Assembly (NCBI GenBank): GCA_021802085.1
Contig: JAKAAZ010000172.1
Span: 1 to 7,958, forward strand
DNA from: Acidobacteriota bacterium
Lineage (GTDB): Bacteria > Acidobacteriota > Terriglobia > Terriglobales > Acidobacteriaceae
DNA length: 7,958 nucleotides
Reading direction: 5' to 3'
Shown: positions 1-7,151 of the stretch, piece by piece
How positions within the stretch are numbered: the stretch's first letter is position 1
Layout of the letters: each line of letters opens with the position of its first letter
Program-made: the position numbers and the translations under genes
Notes under the pieces: model-generated
Told to the model about the DNA's origin: nothing
What the model saw: only the letters and a program-made list of their open reading frames with translations
Databases searched by the model: none

Positions 1-1018
1 GCGTCATAATTTCATATGTCGAGGTGGGTGGATGGTCCAGCATTCTGGCGAATGCTGCTTGCTTGCCTTTTGCGGTCAACACGGCGCGCACAAAATCCAG
101 GCCGTCCACATAAGGAAATATCAGCGAACGCTGCAGCACCAGAGGGGCATTGGCAAGCGTCGGTGAGTCTGTGTTGTCACTCATCGCGTCATTCATTTTG
201 TCGGCAAGCTGCGGCGCATTGAGAAGAGTCTTTCCGCTCGGGGCCAGGATGTAGTCGATAAAAACCGCCATTGCCTGCCCTTCGATCACGGCATCTCGGA
301 CGGTATCTTTTTCGTCGGCGGTGATGTGTGCGTTATCCTGTTGAGCATTTTTTGCAATCGCCTGATCGCCCGACCTGTCCCATTTTTCAAGATGAATGTA
401 TTGGTCTTGTAGAGCGTGGGTCAACTCGTGTGCCAGCACCGGCTTCTGTTCCTCGGGTGGGATCCAGTCCAGTAAATTCACAGTTTTGGTCTTGTCGTTG
501 TAGTATCCGGCAATCTGCTCGCGGAGTAGCCGAACAAGAAATGGTCGCAATTGGAAATCGCGGTCCAGCAGTCCGAACTTCTTGAGCACAAGATCACTGC
601 GTTGCAGGCGCTTCGCATCGCGATCATCGTGCAACTGTTGCGTCAGGTAGTGCTCGACTTCATCGCGGGTCACCAGGCGGCGTTTGACAGAATGTAGCAC
701 CGGCAGCCCGGTTTCTTTACTGTCAAACTGCAGGATCGCATCGACGGAGTTGAATAGTTGCTGGGCCTGCTCCGGCGTAATGTGCGTGGGCTGGGTCGGC
801 TTCGCAGGCTTGGATGCGGCACTCCGACTTGACTCTGACGGCGGCTGGTTTGTGGGTGCAGGCGGGGTCGTGGTTGCCGATGGCGGCTGCATTCCGTGTG
901 CCAGGACCGGGAGCAGCAGACAGAAAAGAGCCACACACCCACGAACCGGCGGCAACCATGCGCTGCGCGCCCGGCATTGTGCCAGGCGGCAATCCGACGA
1001 ACACTTGTCATCCTTCAT
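1..1018 (-). CDS. Exported putative HExxH zinc metalloprotease (C-terminus outside window)
   Basis: The minus strand is open from ATG at 1018 to the left edge, giving 339 residues with no stop. Residues 1-25 are a basic, Cys/Arg-containing n-region, followed by a hydrophobic stretch (about 29-40, VALFCLLLPVLA) that looks like a signal peptide, so export is likely. Residues 45-80 are a Pro/Ser/Thr/Ala-rich linker. The folded part carries HELTHALQDQ at 197-206 (bases 416-430 encode HELTH), the zinc-binding and catalytic motif of metallopeptidases. EGQAM at 246-250 is 45 residues further on, and E246 is a good candidate third zinc ligand of a gluzincin-type site. These motifs are seen; protease activity is inferred and the substrate is unknown. 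The start is supported by GGAAGAGG four bases upstream. The gene is divergent from the ygfZ-like gene. I do not recognise a named family with certainty; the domain is often left as hypothetical in genomes. Confidence 0.82.
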   Translation of the reverse strand, partial: MKDDKCSSDCRLAQCRARSAWLPPVRGCVALFCLLLPVLAHGMQPPSATTTPPAPTNQPPSESSRSAASKPAKPTQPTHITPEQAQQLFNSVDAILQFDSKETGLPVLHSVKRRLVTRDEVEHYLTQQLHDDRDAKRLQRSDLVLKKFGLLDRDFQLRPFLVRLLREQIAGYYNDKTKTVNLLDWIPPEEQKPVLAHELTHALQDQYIHLEKWDRSGDQAIAKNAQQDNAHITADEKDTVRDAVIEGQAMAVFIDYILAPSGKTLLNAPQLADKMNDAMSDNTDSPTLANAPLVLQRSLIFPYVDGLDFVRAVLTAKGKQAAFARMLDHPPTSTYEIMT

Positions 1019-1022
1019 GCAA

Positions 1023-1030
1023 CCTCTTCC
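1023..1030 (-). promoter_or_regulatory. Ribosome binding site of the HExxH gene
   Basis: Read on the minus strand this is GGAAGAGG, ending four bases before the ATG at 1018. It is a strong purine-rich Shine-Dalgarno match and decides in favour of this ATG over an in-frame TTG at codon 22, which has no such element. Confidence 0.6.
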
Positions 1031-1057
1031 AACAGACGGATATTTTCGCATCCCCGC

Positions 1058-1063
1058 TATAAT
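1058..1063 (+). promoter_or_regulatory. Putative -10 box for the ygfZ-ribF cluster
   Basis: A perfect TATAAT lies in the 84-base divergent gap, 40 bases before the chosen ygfZ-like start. A transcript would begin near 1070. No good TTGACA-like -35 element is visible 16-18 bases upstream (the region reads AGACGGA) and there is no extended -10 TG, so the call rests on one hexamer. If real, it would drive the four plus-strand genes. The transcription start it predicts would leave the GGAG at 1066-1069 outside the mRNA, which argues against the in-frame GTG at 1079 as the start codon. Confidence 0.4.
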
Positions 1064-1102
1064 TTGGAGTGTACCTTTGTGAGACGATCCGCAACTGCCG
1101 CT

Positions 1103-2263
1103 ATGAGCAATTCCATCCCCAATCTTTTCGAAATCAATTCCGGCGGATCGACGGCGGGAGCCGCGGATATGGAACTATCTACCCTAGCGCCTGCAACTCC
1201 ATTGGCGAACACGCTCGGAGAGCGCTTTTCCCAGCGACTTGGTCAGTATCGTGGTGCGCGGACGCCCGAGGTATTTTCCAGTGCGCCCGACGAACTTGCC
1301 GCGCTTTTGACTGCCGCCGGAGCCTACGATCTTGGCTGGCGTTGTTTTCTTCGTTGTACCGGCGAAGACCGCTTGCGCTGGCTCAATGGCATGGTCACAA
1401 GTTTCGTCACCGGGCTAGAAGAGAACACGGGCTGCTATGGGTTTGTACTGAATGCTCAGGGCCGTATTCAGGGCGACCTTGACATTTACCGGCGCGCGGA
1501 CGCGCTTTGGCTTGAGACGGATCGCGTACAAATCGAGGCGCTCACTGCCTTCCTCGATCACTACATCATCATGGATGACGTTGCCCTCGAACCACAGCCG
1601 GCCTGGACCGCGATTGGCATCGCCGGTCCGCTGGCCGCTGAGAAAATTGCAGAGGCCGGGCTGCCGGTTGCTCCGTCGCCGCTGCATCTCGTCGAAGCAT
1701 CCTGGCAAGGCCATCCCATTGTTGGCGTGGCAGCGCACAGCCCGCTGGTGGCGCGTTACGAAATCTGGATGGAACAGGACCGCGCGCTCGATGTGTGGAG
1801 TGCACTGATTGCTGTTGGCGCCACGCCTTGTGGCTCGATTTCCATCGAACAATTGCGAATCCTGGAAGGAACACCCGCGTATTCCGTCGACATGACGAAT
1901 AAAGACCTGCCCCAGGAAACCAACCAGATGCGCGCGCTTCATTTCACAAAAGGCTGCTATCTCGGCCAGGAAATCGTCGAACGCATTCGTTCCCGCGGCA
2001 ACGTGCATCGAACGCTGAGTGGTTTCGTGCTTGAAGATGCAAGACCGACAGCCCAAACATCTCTGCTCGCCGACGGCAAACCGGTGGGCGAGATCACCAG
2101 CGTCGCCCGGGTCTCGCTTCCGGGCATTGGAGAGAGAGTGGTGGCGCTTGGTACGATTCGACGCGAGGCGCTGGAGCGCAACGCGACATTGACAGCAAAT
2201 GAAACCAATGCAAGGCCATCGCCACTTCCATTTGACTTCATCAATAACACGGTCCAGCCGTAA
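1103..2263 (+). CDS. ygfZ: YgfZ/GcvT-like folate-binding protein
   Basis: This is a 386-residue protein of the aminomethyltransferase-like YgfZ (COG0354) family. Family members bind tetrahydrofolate and help maintain or assemble certain Fe-S enzymes in the cytoplasm. The diagnostic signature KGCYLGQE is at residues 283-290 and is followed by a conserved-looking ERIRSRGNVHR stretch. The N-terminal GcvT-like fold shows YDLG at 75-78, GEDRLRWLNG from 87 and NAQGRIQGDL from 117. The cysteine in the signature (C285) is the residue considered functionally important in E. coli YgfZ. The start is uncertain. ATG 1103 keeps clear of the divergent gene but has no good Shine-Dalgarno. ATG 1169 (residue 23) has GGGAG eight bases upstream and sits just before the part that resembles the family. 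GTG 1079 is a third option. The frame stays open upstream to about 896, but that part overlaps the opposite-strand gene and is not protein-like. It is the first gene of the four-gene cluster. Confidence 0.9.
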   Translation: MSNSIPNLFEINSGGSTAGAADMELSTLAPATPLANTLGERFSQRLGQYRGARTPEVFSSAPDELAALLTAAGAYDLGWRCFLRCTGEDRLRWLNGMVTSFVTGLEENTGCYGFVLNAQGRIQGDLDIYRRADALWLETDRVQIEALTAFLDHYIIMDDVALEPQPAWTAIGIAGPLAAEKIAEAGLPVAPSPLHLVEASWQGHPIVGVAAHSPLVARYEIWMEQDRALDVWSALIAVGATPCGSISIEQLRILEGTPAYSVDMTNKDLPQETNQMRALHFTKGCYLGQEIVERIRSRGNVHRTLSGFVLEDARPTAQTSLLADGKPVGEITSVARVSLPGIGERVVALGTIRREALERNATLTANETNARPSPLPFDFINNTVQP

Positions 2264-2314
2264 GGAACCATGGCGGTAGGATTAACGAACTGTTGGAAGG
2301 AAATGAGTTCTCTT

Positions 2315-2950
2315 ATGTCAGAAAAAGAACCGCAGGTCACATTTACCGATCGCCGCAAAATTTCTTCCGATGGAGAAATTCGTCCGGAAGCAGCGCAGAA
2401 CGCGGCGAAGGAGCAACAAGAGCGGCAAGCAGAGACGCCGCAACCAGCTCCTACGACAGCCTCTAATGGAGCAGATGCGGCGGAGTCCAGCCCGGCGCCG
2501 GCCGCCAGTTCTGCTGGCGACGAAGAGTCGGCGGCCAGTACGCTTCCAGAGGGGCCGACGGCGCAGGAGAGTGCGGAATCCAATGCGGCCTACCAGCAGA
2601 CCACACAACAGCTCGATGATCTTCTGCGCGCCAAGGCGCCCGACTCCTCCCGGCTGGGCCCCGTCGTTTTCGATCATCTGGTGCAGTCCATGTACATGAC
2701 TGCGATGATGAGCATGGGTGCGGGAACACAGCCCGGCGAAAAGCCGCGCATCGATTTGATGGGGGCGCGTCAGACCATCGATCTGCTGGGCGTTCTGGCA
2801 GAAAAAACGAAAGGAAATTTGACCCTCGACGAGCAGCGTCTGCTGGAGAGCGCCTTGTTCGAGCTGCGGATGATGTTCCTCGAAATCACCAATGCAATCG
2901 CACGCAATGCCGCCAATCCTTCGCAACAGAAACCATCGGGACGCAAGTAA
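2315..2950 (+). CDS. DUF1844 domain protein
   Basis: This 211-residue protein opens with a short conserved-looking segment (VTFTDRRKISSDGEIR) typical of DUF1844 proteins. A long Ala/Glu/Pro/Ser-rich, probably disordered stretch follows (about residues 25-95). The DUF1844 core is at about 118-195: a Met-rich helix (LVQSMYMTAMMSMG), then RQTIDLLGVLAEKTKGNL, then EQRLLESALFELRMMFLE. The function of the family is unknown. Members are small, mostly helical proteins common in Acidobacteriota and Deltaproteobacteria-like lineages. No signal peptide is visible, so it is probably cytoplasmic. The start was chosen because MSEKEPQ followed by TDRRK looks like the family N-terminus. An in-frame ATG at 2270 (TAAGGAACC just before it, adding 15 residues) and one at 2303 are alternatives, and GGAAGGA at 2295-2301 is rather far from 2315. 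It lies 51 bases after the ygfZ-like gene, in the same direction. Confidence 0.85.
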   Translation: MSEKEPQVTFTDRRKISSDGEIRPEAAQNAAKEQQERQAETPQPAPTTASNGADAAESSPAPAASSAGDEESAASTLPEGPTAQESAESNAAYQQTTQQLDDLLRAKAPDSSRLGPVVFDHLVQSMYMTAMMSMGAGTQPGEKPRIDLMGARQTIDLLGVLAEKTKGNLTLDEQRLLESALFELRMMFLEITNAIARNAANPSQQKPSGRK

Positions 2951-2985
2951 GCGAAGCGGAACTGCGGAAACGGCTTGCGACAGCG

Positions 2986-2990
2986 AAAGG
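2986..2990 (+). promoter_or_regulatory. Ribosome binding site of the MBL-fold gene
   Basis: AAAGG is followed by a five-base spacer and ATG at 2996. This supports 2996 over the upstream in-frame TTG at 2975, which would add only seven residues unlike the family N-terminus. Confidence 0.5.
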
Positions 2991-2995
2991 TGCAG

Positions 2996-3778
2996 ATGCA
3001 GGCAGAGATCGTTTTTTTAGGCAGCGGTACATCCATGGGGGTCCCGACACTGGGATGCAGTTGCCCAGTCTGTACGTCCAGCGATCCCAGAGACAGCCGT
3101 TTACGGCCTTCCATTTCTGTCTTGTTTCGCGACGGGGACAGCGAACGCTGCATCCTGATCGACTCCGGACCTGATTTTCGTCAGCAGGCCATCCGTGAAG
3201 GTCTGCGCCACATCGACGCCGTGTTGTACACGCATGCCCATGCGGATCATATTCTGGGCCTCGACGATTTACGCCCCCTCAGCTTTCAGAGTTCCGGCAA
3301 AATCCCTCTGTATGCGGACCAGACCACAACGGACGTGCTGCGGCATGTTTTTGAATACACATTTTCCGAGAGCAATCTCTATCCATACAAAGCCCGGGTT
3401 GAGCTTCGCGCGCTGGAGGCGCATACACACCTGTTTGGCGCTGACTTCGTGGCGGTCCCTTTGTTGCACGGGCCCCTGGAAACGGTCGGCTTTCGTTTTG
3501 GCAACGCGGCCTACCTGACGGACATGAGCGATATTCCCGAGGCAAGTTTTTCCCTGTTGCAAAATCTGGATCTGTTAATTCTGGATGCCTTGCGCCGAAC
3601 CCCGCATCCGAGTCACTCGAACCTGGAAACTTCCTTGAAGTTCGTCGAAAAAATTCGTCCGAAGAGCGCGTATTTTACGCATATCGCCCACGACCTGGGG
3701 CATGCTGAGACCGAAAACGAATTGCCATCCCATGTCCACATGGCCTATGACGGGCTGCGCATTCCCATCGAATTATAG
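2996..3778 (+). CDS. MBL-fold metallohydrolase, PhnP-like
   Basis: This 260-residue protein belongs to the metallo-beta-lactamase superfamily, COG1235/PhnP-like branch, which hydrolyses phosphodiester-type bonds using a two-metal centre. The N-terminus has the glycine-rich strand-turn FLGSGTSMGVP (7-17) and the cysteine cluster GCSCPVC (C21, C23, C26). That cluster provides a structural zinc site in PhnP. The catalytic motif THAHADH is at 79-85 (H80, H82, D84, H85). Further candidate ligands are H159 (LLHG), D176 (YLTDMS) and H229/H232 near the C-terminus (YFTHIAHDLGH). All expected metal ligands appear present, so it is probably active. PhnP itself is a cyclic ribose-phosphate phosphodiesterase of phosphonate use, but no phn genes are nearby, so the substrate is open. 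No signal peptide is present and it is likely cytoplasmic. It lies 45 bases after the DUF1844 gene and 2 bases before ribF. Confidence 0.9.
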   Translation: MQAEIVFLGSGTSMGVPTLGCSCPVCTSSDPRDSRLRPSISVLFRDGDSERCILIDSGPDFRQQAIREGLRHIDAVLYTHAHADHILGLDDLRPLSFQSSGKIPLYADQTTTDVLRHVFEYTFSESNLYPYKARVELRALEAHTHLFGADFVAVPLLHGPLETVGFRFGNAAYLTDMSDIPEASFSLLQNLDLLILDALRRTPHPSHSNLETSLKFVEKIRPKSAYFTHIAHDLGHAETENELPSHVHMAYDGLRIPIEL

Positions 3779-3780
3779 CC

Positions 3781-4761
3781 ATGCAAATCTTCCACTCCAT
3801 TGAAGAGATTCCCACCAATTTCCGGCCCTCTGTTGTGACCGTCGGAAATTTTGATGGCGTGCATCGCGGACATCAGGCTGTCATCGCGGAAGTCATCGAG
3901 CGTGCTCATGACCTGAATGCATATTCGGTCGCCGTGAGCTTCGACCCCCATCCCGTCCGTATCTTGCGTCCTGAGGTCCGCCTTCGCCTGATTACTCCGC
4001 TCGATCACAAGCTGGACCTTCTGGCGCAGACCGGGATCGGAGCTGTACTCATTCTTCCTTTTACCAATGCACTCTCTCGGCTGACGGCGCGAGAATTCGC
4101 GCACAAGATCCTCGCCGAAGCGCTGGGAGCCGTAGAAGTGCACGAGGGAAGAAATTTTCGTTTTGGAGCCGGTGCTCTCGCCGATGTGAACGAACTGGCG
4201 GCTCTCGGAGAAGAGCTACATTTCAAAGTCCGCGTGCATCCCTCCACCATGCGCCGGGGAGCGGTCGTGTCCAGCAGCGCCGTGCGAGCTGCAATTTCGG
4301 ACGGGAACATGCGCGCAGCCCGCCAACTGTTGGGTCGTCCTTTTGAAATTTTTTCAATGCCAGCCGCTGGTCGCGGTTACGGTTCGCGATATACCGTTCC
4401 CACCATCAATCTGGCGCCATACAACGAATTGCTGCCAGCGAACGGCGTGTATATTACCTGCCTGGAAGTGAATGGCGAAATATTTCCGTCCGTTACCAAC
4501 GTCGGGAACCGGCCCACCTTTGGTAGGAAATCTTTTGCGGTGGAAAGCCACATCCTAGACTTTCATCCAATTTCCCTGGACGAGACCACTCACCTTCAAC
4601 TTCGCTTCCTTGACCGGATACGCGCCGAAATCGAATGGCCTTCGCCCGAAGCATTAAAGGACCAAATTGCACGCGATGTAGCCCGCGCCCGCCATTACTT
4701 CGGGTTGTACGAGGCTGTTGCAGGGGAACCCTCGTCGCAGACGGAAGTCCCAGGAAGTTAG
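3781..4761 (+). CDS. ribF: Bifunctional riboflavin kinase / FAD synthetase
   Basis: This 326-residue cytoplasmic enzyme converts riboflavin to FMN with ATP and then adenylates FMN to FAD. The N-terminal FAD synthetase (nucleotidyltransferase) module shows TVGNFDGVHRGHQ at 20-32, SFDPHPVR at 53-60, the conserved RNFRFG at 124-129, and SSSAVR at 164-169 followed by LLGRPFEI. The C-terminal riboflavin kinase module starts near 190 with GRGYGSRYTVPTINL (197-211), then NVGNRPTFG (240-248) and VESHILDF (254-261), where E255 matches the expected catalytic glutamate. The kinase glycine loop departs from the common G-x3-G-R-x-L-G-F-PT-x-N form: serine replaces the Arg and threonine the last Gly. Length is normal for the family. 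The start is only two bases after the MBL stop and has no clear Shine-Dalgarno, so translational coupling is likely. It is the last gene of the plus-strand cluster and converges on the penicillin-binding protein gene. Confidence 0.96.
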   Translation: MQIFHSIEEIPTNFRPSVVTVGNFDGVHRGHQAVIAEVIERAHDLNAYSVAVSFDPHPVRILRPEVRLRLITPLDHKLDLLAQTGIGAVLILPFTNALSRLTAREFAHKILAEALGAVEVHEGRNFRFGAGALADVNELAALGEELHFKVRVHPSTMRRGAVVSSSAVRAAISDGNMRAARQLLGRPFEIFSMPAAGRGYGSRYTVPTINLAPYNELLPANGVYITCLEVNGEIFPSVTNVGNRPTFGRKSFAVESHILDFHPISLDETTHLQLRFLDRIRAEIEWPSPEALKDQIARDVARARHYFGLYEAVAGEPSSQTEVPGS

Positions 4762-4769
4762 CATCGGCC

Positions 4770-4785
4770 TGCAATGCCTATTGCA
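4770..4785. terminator. Small inverted repeat between convergent genes
   Basis: TGCAAT, a four-base loop (GCCT) and ATTGCA form a perfect 6-bp stem in the 47-base gap between the convergent ribF and penicillin-binding protein stops. The stem is short and AT-containing, and no T-run follows on either strand, so it is a weak candidate for a bidirectional terminator. The TGCAAT half recurs at 4825-4830, inside the 3' end of the penicillin-binding protein gene. Confidence 0.25.
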
Positions 4786-4808
4786 CACTATCGCTTCCAG
4801 CAGCTTCA

Positions 4809-7151
4809 TCATTCAAGGCCGGGGTGCAATGTCTCCTGACCGCTCTCTCCCGGGGTGCCGGTAGCGGCTGTAGGAACGGCCGGTAGTGTTTCACCGGGGA
4901 ACGCCTCGTCCGGGTGATCGGCGATTGCCGCCCGCATAAAACTCATCCAGATGGGCAACGCCACACGCGCTCCCGTTTCCTTGTCGCCGAGGCTCTGTCG
5001 ATCGTCATAGCCGACCCATACGCCGCACGTCACGGAAGGCGAAAATCCCAGGAACCATGCGTCCGTAAAGTCGCTAGTTGTGCCAGTTTTACCTCCCAGC
5101 GGATGATGCAGCTGGTTGGCGATGGCTCCCGTTCCCTGACGGGTGACCGCCTCGAACAACTGCATCATTTCCCGCGCTGTTTTCACGTCCGTCGAAACGT
5201 GGACGTCCGGCGAATCGTCCCACAATACCTCGCCGTCCGCCGTGGCCACCTTGCGCACAAAATGCGGTGTCAGGCGCACACCGTCATTCGGGAAACTGCT
5301 GTATGCCGCCACTTGCTCGTACATACTGACTTCGGCCGCTCCTAACGCAATCGGCAAGAACGCGGGAATGTCTGTCGTAACGCCAAATTGATGCGCCGTC
5401 GCAATCACTTTACGGATGCCGATACGGTCGGACAGTTTCAGTGCCGGTATGTTGAGAGATTCCGCGAATGCGCGCTGCAGCGTAACATTCCCCAGATAGC
5501 GATGCTCATAGTCATGCGGCGTATAGTCGCCGGATGCAGCGTGAAAGGTGACCGGCCCATCGAGAATCATGCTGTCTGGTTTATAGCCGGCCTCCATTGC
5601 CGCGGTGTAGTCGTAGGCCTTGAATGAAGAACCCGTTTGTCGCTGCGCCTCAGTCGCGCGGTCATACTGCGAAAGGTTGAAGTCCCGTCCGCCCACCATG
5701 GCGAGTATGTCCCCACTCACATTGTCCACAGCCAAAAGTGCCGCCTCGACACCGCTATCTTGCTCGAGTGAGGCATACGCCAGGTTGCCATCCGCTTCCA
5801 TGGCTTCGGGCGGCTGACTGACTGCCTGCTTGCTGGCAATCGGCTCGGTAGCGGGACGGGGCAAGATATGCACATACACAATATCGCCAGCGCGAAGAAG
5901 ATCCGTTGCCAACTCTTTTTTTGTCCAGGCCCACGCTTCGGGTGTAAGGATGGCGCTCTGATTTTCACCCACACGAACGGTCACTTCGTACGGCAGGACC
6001 TCGGTCACCACCCCGTGAATATAGGTGCCCGGAGCGGGATTGACATTCCAGTCCGGATGGTGGAACGCATCGATTGAACTGCCGGCGGCGATGACATTCA
6101 ACAGGTTGCCTTGCCAGCCTCGCCGCCGCTCGTATGCAGCGAGTCCGTCCAAAACAGATGCATTGGCCGCCTGCTGCAGTCTCAGGTCGAGCGTTGTGTA
6201 AACACGCAATCCCGATTGATGCACCATATCGGAACCGAATCTCCGATCCAGTTCCTTACGGACCTCATCGACAAACCAGGGAGCTACCGTATTGGGGGCC
6301 GGTTCGATATGCAGACCCAAAGGGATCGATTTCGCCTCAGCCGCCTGCTGTGCTGTGATGACGCCGTCTTCCAACATGGCATTCAAGACCATATTGCGCC
6401 GGTCCAGCGCCCGCTCTGGGTGGGTGACCGGCGAGTAGTACGAGGGGCCGCGTGGAAGTGCAGCCAGCAGGGCAGCCTCCGGCAACGCGAGATCGCGCGC
6501 AGGTTTGCTGAAGTAGTATTCCGATCCCGCTTCAAATCCGTAGACTCCCTGGCCAAGGTAGATCTGGTTGGCATACAGGGTGAAAATCTGCTGCTTGGTA
6601 AAATTCCGTTCAATCTGAATGGAAAGCAGGACTTCCTGCAATTTGCGGTGAAAGGACCGCTCCGGCGAAAGAAACAGGTTCCTGGCCAGTTGCATCGTCA
6701 GCGTCGAAGCGCCTTGCGCGCGCCGGTCCTCGGTCAGGTCACGATATGCCGCCCCTGCAACGCGAAACAGGTTGATTCCCCAGTGGCTTTCAAAATTCTT
6801 GTCCTCGATGGAAATGACGGCATGTCGCAATACAGGGGGGATGTCATCGTATCCGACCACGATGCGGCGTTCTAATGCAAACGAACCGATCTGGTTGCCA
6901 TGAACGTCATACAGCACTGTGGTTGTATTGGGCCGGTAACGCTCGAGATCTTCAATCTGAGGAAGGTCCACTGTGTAGATGAGCAAAAGCCCGCTGAGTG
7001 CGCCGAACATGGCCGCAAGCAGCGCAAGAATAGCAAATGCCGCGGAACCAGCCAGCTTTTTTCGTCGATTGGAGGGGGGACGAAAATCGGCCCGGCGTAC
7101 TTCGTCGCCTGATTTGGGAGACGCTTTGGACGCTGGATGTGTGAGTGTCAA
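4809..7151 (-). CDS. Class A penicillin-binding protein (PBP1A-type)
   Basis: This 780-residue bifunctional peptidoglycan synthase polymerises glycan strands from lipid II and cross-links the peptides on the outer face of the inner membrane. A basic cytoplasmic tail (1-32) leads into one membrane segment (about 33-61). The GT51 glycosyltransferase domain shows IEDKNFESHWG at 115-125 (E116 is the expected catalytic glutamate), QGASTLTMQLARNLF at 146-160 and an ANQIYLGQGVYG stretch at 194-205. A small beta-rich insert (about 376-430, TYIHGVVTEVLPYEVTVRVG) probably forms an OB-like domain. The transpeptidase shows SSFK at 508-511 (S508 nucleophile), SLN at 565-567 and KTG at 688-690. The residue after SSFK is Ala, where Pro is usual. 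The tail after 750 is Pro/Gly/Thr-rich. All catalytic motifs are present. The start at 7151 is TTG with AGGA six bases upstream. No in-frame ATG lies before codon 48, which is inside the membrane segment. It lies downstream of the S41 gene on the same strand. Confidence 0.95.
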   Translation of the reverse strand: MTLTHPASKASPKSGDEVRRADFRPPSNRRKKLAGSAAFAILALLAAMFGALSGLLLIYTVDLPQIEDLERYRPNTTTVLYDVHGNQIGSFALERRIVVGYDDIPPVLRHAVISIEDKNFESHWGINLFRVAGAAYRDLTEDRRAQGASTLTMQLARNLFLSPERSFHRKLQEVLLSIQIERNFTKQQIFTLYANQIYLGQGVYGFEAGSEYYFSKPARDLALPEAALLAALPRGPSYYSPVTHPERALDRRNMVLNAMLEDGVITAQQAAEAKSIPLGLHIEPAPNTVAPWFVDEVRKELDRRFGSDMVHQSGLRVYTTLDLRLQQAANASVLDGLAAYERRRGWQGNLLNVIAAGSSIDAFHHPDWNVNPAPGTYIHGVVTEVLPYEVTVRVGENQSAILTPEAWAWTKKELATDLLRAGDIVYVHILPRPATEPIASKQAVSQPPEAMEADGNLAYASLEQDSGVEAALLAVDNVSGDILAMVGGRDFNLSQYDRATEAQRQTGSSFKAYDYTAAMEAGYKPDSMILDGPVTFHAASGDYTPHDYEHRYLGNVTLQRAFAESLNIPALKLSDRIGIRKVIATAHQFGVTTDIPAFLPIALGAAEVSMYEQVAAYSSFPNDGVRLTPHFVRKVATADGEVLWDDSPDVHVSTDVKTAREMMQLFEAVTRQGTGAIANQLHHPLGGKTGTTSDFTDAWFLGFSPSVTCGVWVGYDDRQSLGDKETGARVALPIWMSFMRAAIADHPDEAFPGETLPAVPTAATGTPGESGQETLHPGLE

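Noticed and set aside
896..1102. In-frame upstream extension of the ygfZ-like gene (69 more codons)
   Set aside because: It overlaps the signal peptide and linker region of the opposite-strand HExxH gene, does not look like the family, and lies upstream of the candidate promoter.
1415..2056. 213-codon minus-strand ORF
   Set aside because: It lies entirely opposite the ygfZ-like gene, which has the KGCYLGQE signature. No motif or ribosome binding site supports the antisense frame.
2318..2926. 202-codon minus-strand ORF opposite the DUF1844 gene
   Set aside because: Its Arg/Leu-rich composition is what antisense reading of an Ala/Glu-rich gene gives, and no domain is visible.
6111..6875. 254-codon plus-strand ORF
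   Set aside because: It is antisense to the GT51 domain of the penicillin-binding protein, whose motifs are intact. The predicted product has no recognisable domain and mirrors the codon bias of the real gene.
7146..7151. Perfect TTGACA on the minus strand as a -35 promoter box
   Set aside because: It coincides with the first two codons of the penicillin-binding protein, and no -10-like hexamer follows at 16-18 bases.
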